Positions 50,591-57,701 of a stretch of 64,000 nt of DNA are shown here, piece after piece (position 1 is the stretch's first letter; each line of letters starts with the position of its first letter). The position numbers were made by a program, and so were the translations under genes. This DNA comes from an uncultured Collinsella sp. GTDB taxonomy: Bacteria > Actinomycetota > Coriobacteriia > Coriobacteriales > Coriobacteriaceae. The notes under the pieces were generated by a model. That model did no database searches. It was not told the DNA's origin and saw only the letters and a list, made by a program, of their open reading frames with translations. The DNA lies in the NCBI GenBank assembly GCA_900545665.1, contig UQZU01000001.1:1-64000 (forward strand), in the 5' to 3' direction.

Positions 50591-51904
50591 CTACAGGCGC
50601 TCGCGAACCGCCTCGACGACGTTGTCCAAATCGGCGAGCACCTCGTCATGGCTCTGCATGTCGCGCACTTTGACCTTGCCGGCGGCAAGCTCGTCGCCAC
50701 CCAGGACCAAGATGAGCTTGGCGCCTACCTTATCGGCTTGCTTAAACTGGGCCTTGAGCGAACGACCCTGATAGTCGGCCTCGGTCACGATACCTGCGGC
50801 GCGAAGCTCCTGCGTAATGGCAAAGACGTTCTGACGCAGCTCCTTGCCGGCGTTGGCGACATAGACGCACGGGGCCTCATCGGCACCCAAATCGCTGCCA
50901 AAGGCCTGCAGGGCCAGCAGGGCGCGCTCAAAACCGACAGCAAAGCCGACGCCCGCCGTGGGCTTGCCACCCTCGAGCTCGACCAGGCCATCGTAGCGGC
51001 CGCCGCCGCCGATGGAGCCGACGCCGGCGCCAGGGGCCTCGACCTCAAAGACAGTACGGGTGTAGTAGTCCAGGCCGCGCACCAAGGTGGGATCCTCGAC
51101 ATACTCGATACCGGCGGCATCCAGATAGCGCTTGACCTGCTCGTAGTGCTCGCGGCACTCATCGCACAGGTTGTCACCCATCAGCGGAGCCTCGGCCATG
51201 ATCTCGCGGCAGTGGTCGTTCTTGCAGTCGAAGGCACGCAGCGGGTTGAGCTCGGCGCGCTCGCGGCACTCATCGCACATCTCGTCGGCGTGATCGAGGA
51301 TGAACTGCTTAACCTGCTCGCGATAAGCCGGACGGCACTGGGCGTCACCCATCGAGTTGATGAGCAGACGAAGCTTGGAAAGATCGAAGCCCAGGCGCTT
51401 GTAGAACTCCATGAGCATGATGATGCACTCGGCGTCTGCCGCCGGATCGGGAGCGCCGAGCCACTCGATGCCCACCTGGTGGAACTGGCGCAGGCGGCCC
51501 TTCTGGGGACGCTCGCCGCGGAACATGGCCTCGGCGTAGTAAGCCTTAAACGGCGTGGAGCCCTGGGGCACCAGATTGTTCTCGACGACGGCGCGCACCA
51601 CGCCGGCCGTGCCCTCGGGGCGAAGTGCCAGGCGCTGCTTGGGCTTGAGTTTGGTGTCGGTGCCCTCGGTAAAGACGCGCTCCAGGTTGGCACCGCTGAA
51701 CACGCGGAACATTTCCTTGCGCACGACGTCGGTCGACTGGCCGATACCGTGGACAAACACGTCAACCTGCTCGATCGCGGGCGTCTCGATGGGTTTAAAA
51801 CCAAACGGCTCGAACACGCCGGCCGCAATCTGCTGCATCTTTTGCCAGGCGCGCATCTCGGCGCCGATAAGGTCGCGGGTTCCCTCCGCCTTCTGTGCCT
51901 GCAT
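50591..51904 (-). CDS. hisS: Histidine--tRNA ligase
   Basis: A 437-residue HisRS: the N-terminal EGTRDL signature, class II motif 2 (FRGERPQKGRLRQFHQVGIEWLG), the HisA motif RGLDYYTRTVFE, motif 3 region GVGFAVGFERALL and a C-terminal anticodon domain. A Cys-rich insert (MCDECRERAE, DCKNDHC, LCDEC) is present as in many Firmicute-type enzymes. I chose the ATG at 51904, which follows GAAAGG; the TTG six bases upstream is less likely. Confidence 0.96.
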   Translation of the reverse strand: MQAQKAEGTRDLIGAEMRAWQKMQQIAAGVFEPFGFKPIETPAIEQVDVFVHGIGQSTDVVRKEMFRVFSGANLERVFTEGTDTKLKPKQRLALRPEGTAGVVRAVVENNLVPQGSTPFKAYYAEAMFRGERPQKGRLRQFHQVGIEWLGAPDPAADAECIIMLMEFYKRLGFDLSKLRLLINSMGDAQCRPAYREQVKQFILDHADEMCDECRERAELNPLRAFDCKNDHCREIMAEAPLMGDNLCDECREHYEQVKRYLDAAGIEYVEDPTLVRGLDYYTRTVFEVEAPGAGVGSIGGGGRYDGLVELEGGKPTAGVGFAVGFERALLALQAFGSDLGADEAPCVYVANAGKELRQNVFAITQELRAAGIVTEADYQGRSLKAQFKQADKVGAKLILVLGGDELAAGKVKVRDMQSHDEVLADLDNVVEAVRERL

Positions 51905-51968
51905 GGGCAAACACCTTTCTTTTGTATCGCGTCATAGGTAGTGGACATTATACGGCACAAAGCAGCAA

Positions 51969-52030
51969 CGCGGCGGCGCGCCTGACCGAACGAGGGTATG
52001 GGGACTCGTTCGGCCAGACGCGCCGCCGCG
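51969..52030. repeat. Stem-loop S4 with 5x5 internal loop
   Basis: Outer helix 51969-51980 with 52019-52030 (12 bp, GC only), a symmetric internal loop CCTGA/CCAGA, inner helix 51986-51994 with 52005-52013 and a 10-base loop. It lies 60 bp upstream of hisS in the gap to the deleted MFS gene. Confidence 0.8.
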
Positions 52031-52109
52031 ACAGCCGGTCCGCTTTCCTCCGACCCCTTCGGGTCACATGATCTGTTGGGGACGGAGGAAAAGGGATCAT
52101 TTCGTAGGC

Positions 52110-52173
52110 CCGTGGCCGCCTTGGAAACCGAATGATGGTACGAGCATCCATTCGGCTTCCAAGGCGGCCACGG
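52110..52173. repeat. Stem-loop S6, 27-bp stem
   Basis: Helix 52110-52126 with 52157-52173 (17 bp, perfect), one A-C mismatch, then a 10-bp helix from 52128 with a single bulged C, and a 7-base loop. It lies just after the deleted MFS gene. Between S4 and S6 a further, weaker hairpin (52043-52094) has GACCC/GGGTC at its tip. Confidence 0.8.
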
Positions 52174-52208
52174 ACAGAACGGGGCGAACAGAAAAGAGCA
52201 ACGGACGT

Positions 52209-52658
52209 CTACTCCCCCACCACGCTTGCGCGCAGCTTGGCGGCGATGGGCTCCGATGCCAGCAGGAACACGAGCATGACCACGGAGCACGCCAGGCACA
52301 CGATCCAGGTGCTCGCAAAGGAGCCCGAGACGGCAAAGAGCACGTAGACCTGCCACAGCTCACCGACAAAGCTCATGCCGGCAAGCACCGCCGAGGTAGC
52401 GATAACGGTAAGCGAGCCCAATACGCGGCCACTCACCTTATCGGCAACATGGCCGATAACGAGCGAACCCACGACACTCACCACGGTGGAGATGGCATTG
52501 GAGACGTTGTACTGCGCAAGGGAAATACCCAGGTCGCTGACGATCAGCGGCTGGAACAGGCTCATGCAATTGACAAAAATCGTGTAACACGTGGCCATGA
52601 TCACGAAGCCGGAGGCCACCACGAGCCAGCCGGGGAAGAACTTACGCTGCTGGGGCAT
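52209..52658 (-). pseudogene. MFS transporter with a large internal deletion
   Basis: A 149-residue frame that joins the start of an MFS transporter (FFPGWLVVASGFVIMATCYTIFVN, then DLGISLAQYNVSNAISTVVSVVGSLVIGHVADKVSGR, TM1 to about TM4) directly to a last-helix-like end (VSGSFASTWIVCLACSVVMLVFLLASEPIAAKLRA). MFS proteins need about 400 residues, so some 250 are missing, in frame. The start keeps AAGGAG. It is a decayed gene, or less likely a small membrane protein with a new role. Confidence 0.75.
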
Positions 52659-52780
52659 ACTGCTCCTTTTAGACAAACGAATAGCCTGCGCCGGGCGCCG
52701 GTAGTGCCCAAGATTGCCTTGAAAGACAAGGGCATAGGCCTTACGGCCATGCCCGCAGGCTTGAAAAGCAAGGTTGGGTG

Positions 52781-54079
52781 CTACCGGTGGTCGGCGATAT
52801 AGCCCAAAGCGACGGCGGTATAGGCCGCGGCACCGAGGGGAAGCTCGGCATCGTTAAAACGTGCCTTGGGATGGTGCTGGGCAAAGTGTTCGTCCGTGTC
52901 GGTTACGGCCGCGCCCACGGTAAAGTACGCACTCGGAATCTCGCTCGAGATAAGCGCGAAGTCTTCACTCGCCATGGCATGGAAAAGCGACAAGAAAGCC
53001 GCCTTGGGCAGCACTGCGCCCACGTAGCCAAGCGACGCCTGGGTCATATCGCTGTCGAGTACAAGCGGCGGAACATCCGAAAGCGTCTCGATGGTCGCCG
53101 GCGTACGATATGTTGCGGCAACGCCGTTAACGACCTCGGCGATGCGGGTCTTGAGGTGAGCCATGAGCTCAACATCAAAGCCGCGCAGCGTTCCCTCGAG
53201 CACGCAGGTGTCGGGGATGACGTTGGCCGCCAGGCCGCCAGCAAACTTACCGACGGTAAGTGCGACCTCCTTGGCCGCCGGCACTTCGCGAGCGATGAGC
53301 TCCTGAAGCGCCAGATGCACATGGACGCCGGCCGTGATGGGGTCGATGCAAATCTCGGGGCTCGAGCCATGGCCGCCCTTGCCCTGAAGCGTGATGCGAA
53401 AACCGTACACGCCCGAAAGCGCCGGGCTCCCATAGAGCACCAGGCCGAGCGGCGATTGGCTGTTGACGTGCATGGCAAAGGCAGCCTGGGGGCGCGGGTT
53501 CTGCAGCAGGCCATCGGCGATGGCAGCGCGCGCCCCTTCAAAGGTCTCCTCGCCCGGCTGGAACAGCAACTTCACCGTGGCGTTGGCCTCCACAAGCTCG
53601 GCCTCGCGGGCCTTGAGCAAACGGGCCGCACCGAGCAGTGCCGTCGCGTGCATATCGTGACCGCAAGCATGCATGCAGCCATTGGTGGATGCAAAGGGCT
53701 CGCCGGATTCCTCGACAACGGGCAGGGCATCCATATCGCCTCGGAGCATGACGACCGTTCCGGCCTGCTCGTCCTTGCACGTGCCATTGCCCTGAGCGGC
53801 CGCGGCCGCACCGGCACCGATCAGGCCAACGACGCAGGAACCGTCGACGAGCGTGGTATGGGGGATGTCCATCTCGTCCAGACGTGCCTGGATATAGGCA
53901 GACGTCTGCGGAAGATTGTTACCGAGCTCAGGCATCTGGTGTAGATCGTGTCGCCACGCAGCGAGCTCGTCTGCAAAAGCCCGAGCTTCTGCGACAAGAC
54001 CGTCACCGATAGCGGTCTGCGCCGCTGTGGTAGCCTGAGGCGCTGGTTGCGGTTGAAAATCGGACAGAGCTGATGCCAT
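52781..54079 (-). CDS. M20-family amidohydrolase
   Basis: A 432-residue M20D amidohydrolase of the IAA-amino-acid hydrolase/aminoacylase type: WRHDLHQMPELGNN, MLRGDMDALPV, ACGHDMHATALLGAARLL (metal ligands), FQPGEETFEGA, and the dimerisation domain with GKGGHGSSPE. It removes N-acyl groups from amino acids or peptides. An Ala-rich low-complexity stretch with Gly/Cys (GAGAAAAAQGNGTCKDE) replaces a surface loop at about 105-120. The start at 54079 follows GGAGGG; longer starts do not. Confidence 0.87.
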   Translation of the reverse strand: MASALSDFQPQPAPQATTAAQTAIGDGLVAEARAFADELAAWRHDLHQMPELGNNLPQTSAYIQARLDEMDIPHTTLVDGSCVVGLIGAGAAAAAQGNGTCKDEQAGTVVMLRGDMDALPVVEESGEPFASTNGCMHACGHDMHATALLGAARLLKAREAELVEANATVKLLFQPGEETFEGARAAIADGLLQNPRPQAAFAMHVNSQSPLGLVLYGSPALSGVYGFRITLQGKGGHGSSPEICIDPITAGVHVHLALQELIAREVPAAKEVALTVGKFAGGLAANVIPDTCVLEGTLRGFDVELMAHLKTRIAEVVNGVAATYRTPATIETLSDVPPLVLDSDMTQASLGYVGAVLPKAAFLSLFHAMASEDFALISSEIPSAYFTVGAAVTDTDEHFAQHHPKARFNDAELPLGAAAYTAVALGYIADHR

Positions 54080-54194
54080 AGAAGCCCTCCAGTAACGTTT
54101 TTGCAGCACGCACTTTGATAGCGTAAAGTGCAAGGTACAACTGTAAGGGCATGACATAAAAATGCCGCCCTGGGAGGGCGGCGCAACAAGTTGT

Positions 54195-55178
54195 TTACAA
54201 TTGCGGGTGTGATTTTCGGCGCAAGAAATCGAAATGCGTCTCGCTCAAGATAATCGAAAGAAAGATGAGCGCGAAGCCGGCGAGCAGGCGCGAGGTGAGC
54301 GCCTCCCCCATCAGCAGCACCGAGAACAGCACGCCCGAAGGCGACTCCATCGAAAGGAGCAGTGAGCCCGTCGAGGCCGAGACATGCGCCAGGCCGACGT
54401 TTTGGATGAGCAGAGCCGCGCATGTGCAACCAACCGAGAGAAACGCCATCGCGCTGATAAAGCTCGGCGTCCACACGGACAGAGGCGCTTGGGTCTCGAA
54501 TAGCAGCGACGTTGCCAGGCTCAGCACGCCGTTGCCCACAAACATCCAAAACGTGATGACGTTGATGTCCATTTTGCGACCGTACTTGGCAGTCACCGCC
54601 ATCTGGATGGCGAAAAAGACCGCACCCGCCAGCGTAATGACATCACCGATGTTGAATTCAACGCTATCGAGCGCCACCAAGCCAATGCCCGCCAAGCACA
54701 GCAGCGCCGCGCCCAGGTTATAGCGGGTGAGTTTTTCGCCGCTCAGAAAATAGCTCGCGAACGGCACAACGATGCAATACGTGCCCGTCAAAAAAGCATT
54801 CTTGCCCGCCGTGGTGTGCGCCAGACCGACTGTCTGCAGGGCGTAGGCGGCCCACATAAGTGCGCCCATGCCAAGTCCGACGATAAGGTTGCGGGCGTTG
54901 AGGTGCGCGATGATGCGCTTGTGGAAGATGAAAAACATGACCAACGCCGCAGGCAGAAAGCGCACGTAGAGCAGTTCGAACACCGGAATGGTGTCGAGCG
55001 CGTCCTTCATGGTCGTAAAGGAGTAGCCCCAGACGACTGCCACCGAAAGCAGCAGGACTTTCCAGAACAGCGGCGAGCGAGCGCCGGCGCCGCGGGAGGT
55101 GCCGCCCGCGCCCAGGTCCTCGCGAGCAACAGGGCTATCGGGCATCATTTCGATATTGTCAGTGGCATGCTGGGCCAT
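54195..55178 (-). CDS. EamA/DMT-family transporter
   Basis: A 327-residue protein with a cytoplasmic N-terminal tail and 10 membrane segments in two EamA repeats (LLSVAVVWGYSFTTMKDALD and the second half from FNIGDVITLAGAVFFAIQM). The family exports or imports metabolites such as amino acids. The substrate is unknown. It is followed by the M20 gene on the same strand after 115 bp. Confidence 0.85.
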   Translation of the reverse strand: MAQHATDNIEMMPDSPVAREDLGAGGTSRGAGARSPLFWKVLLLSVAVVWGYSFTTMKDALDTIPVFELLYVRFLPAALVMFFIFHKRIIAHLNARNLIVGLGMGALMWAAYALQTVGLAHTTAGKNAFLTGTYCIVVPFASYFLSGEKLTRYNLGAALLCLAGIGLVALDSVEFNIGDVITLAGAVFFAIQMAVTAKYGRKMDINVITFWMFVGNGVLSLATSLLFETQAPLSVWTPSFISAMAFLSVGCTCAALLIQNVGLAHVSASTGSLLLSMESPSGVLFSVLLMGEALTSRLLAGFALIFLSIILSETHFDFLRRKSHPQL

Positions 55179-55511
55179 AGGGCATCCTCGCGCTCAATCT
55201 GGGCGTGGTGTCCGCACGCGCATGGCTGCGTGCCGCCTCATGGTCAAATAAAAGCAGGGCGCACCGGACCCCCGGCACGCCCCGCTACTGTAGCAACAAC
55301 CGGCGTTGCATCGCAATCCAGCCCACTAAAGTACCGACTTGAATAACCTCGATGTTCCGTCAACGTCAGCGAAAACGGCCCCAAGCGAGCAAGGTGACGT
55401 GAAATGAAAGGGCGCTGACCTTCTGGTCGCGCCCTTGAAATTGAACGTCAGATTGCCGCTTGGGGCCGTTTGCAGCGTCGAGCCGTTACGCGGTTTGGTA
55501 AAACCGCGTAA
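55179..55511. other. Intergenic region with stem-loop S3
   Basis: 333 bp between EamA and the first YhgE gene. The EamA promoter side has nothing recognisable; the rest is the stem-loop at 55373-55471. Confidence 0.6.
55373..55471. repeat. Stem-loop S3 with purine-rich internal loop
   Basis: Helix 55373-55387 with 55457-55471 (15 bp, perfect), then GCAA/TTGC, a 2x2 loop, TGACGT/ACGTCA, an internal loop GAAATGA facing GAAATTGA, an 8-bp helix (55408-55415 with 55429-55436), a bulged T and GACC-TTCT-GGTC at the tip. The two internal-loop strands are nearly the same, as in motifs rich in G-A pairs. Confidence 0.8.
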
Positions 55512-57701
55512 CTAGATTAATTTGGTTGATTCCAGCTTTTCGATGATCCAGTCGTTGGCTTTGATGACCGGGCGGCGGAAGACGACGCCCAGGGCCAGTG
55601 ACGGAATCAGATAGCTCGCCAGAATGCCTAGCTCAATCCAATACTCCATATGATAGGCACCGGCCATGGCGGCATGCATGGCGTTGATGCCGTGGGTGAA
55701 CGGCAGGAACGGATAGATCGCCTGGAACACGGGGCCGGTCATCTCGATGGGGAACGTGCCGCCCGAACCGCCGACCTGCATGACCAGCAGCACAACGGCG
55801 AGCGCCTTGCCGATATCGCCAAACGAAACCGTAAGCGTGTAGACGATATTGGAGAACACGAGACTCGCGACCCAGCCCGCCAGCACAAACTGCAGCGGGT
55901 CGTCGCACTGGATGCCAAAGAACAGGATGTCGCCCGCACACACGAGCGTTGCCTGCAGCAGGGCCAGACCGCCAAAGAACAGGTAGCGGCCCAGGTAGAT
56001 CTCGTGCAGGCGCACGGGGATGAGCTCGTTGATAAGCTCATCGTCAACCGAGACCTTCATCATGGCCGCCAGCACAATCGAGCCCACCCAGAGCGACAGA
56101 ATCGTGTAGAACGGTGCCATGGCCGAACCGTAGTTGCGAATCGGATAGACCGGCTTGCGATCGAGCGCGACGGGGCCGGAAAGCGACACGGCCAGACCCT
56201 CGGGATCATTGCCGATCATCGTCTTGATCGTAGCGAGGTCATCCGACATCAAGGCGCCGTCGAGCTCGTCCTTAAACGCGCTGATCTTGTCCGACGCCTC
56301 GCCCAGCTGATCAGAAGCCTTGTTGACCAGCTTTGCAGCCTTGGAGAGGCCCTTTGCCAGCGAACCGGACGCGTCGGTCAGGCCGCCTACGGCGCTATCC
56401 AGGTCGCCCGAGATGCCATCAAGCGAGTCCAGAATGCCCGAAACCGTCTTCTTGAGCTCCTTGGCCTTAACCGAGAACGTGGAATCGTAATCGGATTTGG
56501 CGCCCGCGATGCCGGCCTTGGCATCGGCGATGGCCTGATCGACCTCGGCACGCGAGTTGTTGACCTCGGCCATGCTATCGGAGAGAGACTTCGCGGTGGC
56601 CGCCAGATCCTTGGCGTTGTTGCGATACTCCACAGCAATCCTGCTCAGCGATGTTGCCACTGACTTGAGGCTGTCCTGGAGTTTTTCGTCAGTCACCTGA
56701 TCGGCAAAGCTGCGGAGCTGGTCGGCCGTGGCGTCGATATCGTCGGCACGCGTGTTGAGCGCCGCCGCGGCATCGTTGAGCTGGGACACTGTAAGATCGA
56801 CATGTTGATTCGCGGCATCAAATGCCTTCGCAAGCTCGGCGGACACGTTGTCAAACGAGCCCGTGCTTCCGTCAATCGCGGCATTGATGGCGTCGTTGGC
56901 GTCCTTCAGCGCTTCCTTGGAATCGCTAATACCGCTCTTGACATGCTCCATCAGCTGCTTCGTTGACTCATCGACCGTGCCCGTCTGCTTGAGCATGCCG
57001 CTCGCCGACGTCAGCGAATCGGACGTGGAGCTCAAAATGCCCGCCAGCGACGAAGCATTTGCCTGAACGTCTCGCAGGTCCTCAATCGAATCGCCAAGCG
57101 TCGAGGACAGGTTGGCGATAAAGTTGCTGACCTGGTCGGTGCTCATGTAATCGAGCAGGCTGGACACCGTCTTAAGACCGATGCTCGTAATGGTCTCGGT
57201 AAAAGTTTCGTTAACCTGGCTCTGAACGGCACTCGAACCCTTCTCGGTCACGATCTGCGCAATGGCGTTGGCCTTCTGGTTCTCGTAAAACTCGATATCG
57301 GCGTGTTTCACGTCGGTCGAGAAAAGCGTCATCATGTCGGAGCTAAAGCTCTTGGGGATTACGACGGCCGCATAGTAAGCGCCCGACTTAACGCCCTCGA
57401 TAGCCTTTTCGCGATTGTTGAGCACAACCCAATCGAAGCTCTCGTTGCCGCGTAGGGTGGCGGTCACGTTTTCGCCCACGTTAACCTCGACGGGGATCAA
57501 ATCGCTCTCGTAACCCTCATCGGTGTTGACCACGGCGATCTTAAGATTGCCGGTGTTGCCGTACGGATCCCAGCTGCCGGCGATGTTAAACCACGCGTAC
57601 AGACACGGTACGATAATGAGGCCCATCACGACAACCAAGCCGATCACGGAGCGAGACACGTTTTGGACATCGCGCTTAAACAGATGCAGGATGTTCTTCA
57701 T
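55512..57701 (-). CDS. YhgE/Pip-family membrane protein (shorter)
   Basis: A 729-residue protein: one N-terminal membrane segment (SVIGLVVVMGLIIVPCLYAWFNI), the NWDPYGNT-like opening of the extracytoplasmic domain (here SWDPYGNTGNLKIAVVNTDEG), a long helical, coiled-coil-prone stretch at about 190-490, and five or six C-terminal membrane segments related to ABC-2 permeases. The family includes the phage infection protein (Pip) and YhgE; the function is unclear. The start follows the stop of the longer copy directly (TAA-ATG), and AAAGGAGG lies in that gene's end, so the two are coupled. Confidence 0.88.
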   Translation of the reverse strand: MKNILHLFKRDVQNVSRSVIGLVVVMGLIIVPCLYAWFNIAGSWDPYGNTGNLKIAVVNTDEGYESDLIPVEVNVGENVTATLRGNESFDWVVLNNREKAIEGVKSGAYYAAVVIPKSFSSDMMTLFSTDVKHADIEFYENQKANAIAQIVTEKGSSAVQSQVNETFTETITSIGLKTVSSLLDYMSTDQVSNFIANLSSTLGDSIEDLRDVQANASSLAGILSSTSDSLTSASGMLKQTGTVDESTKQLMEHVKSGISDSKEALKDANDAINAAIDGSTGSFDNVSAELAKAFDAANQHVDLTVSQLNDAAAALNTRADDIDATADQLRSFADQVTDEKLQDSLKSVATSLSRIAVEYRNNAKDLAATAKSLSDSMAEVNNSRAEVDQAIADAKAGIAGAKSDYDSTFSVKAKELKKTVSGILDSLDGISGDLDSAVGGLTDASGSLAKGLSKAAKLVNKASDQLGEASDKISAFKDELDGALMSDDLATIKTMIGNDPEGLAVSLSGPVALDRKPVYPIRNYGSAMAPFYTILSLWVGSIVLAAMMKVSVDDELINELIPVRLHEIYLGRYLFFGGLALLQATLVCAGDILFFGIQCDDPLQFVLAGWVASLVFSNIVYTLTVSFGDIGKALAVVLLVMQVGGSGGTFPIEMTGPVFQAIYPFLPFTHGINAMHAAMAGAYHMEYWIELGILASYLIPSLALGVVFRRPVIKANDWIIEKLESTKLI

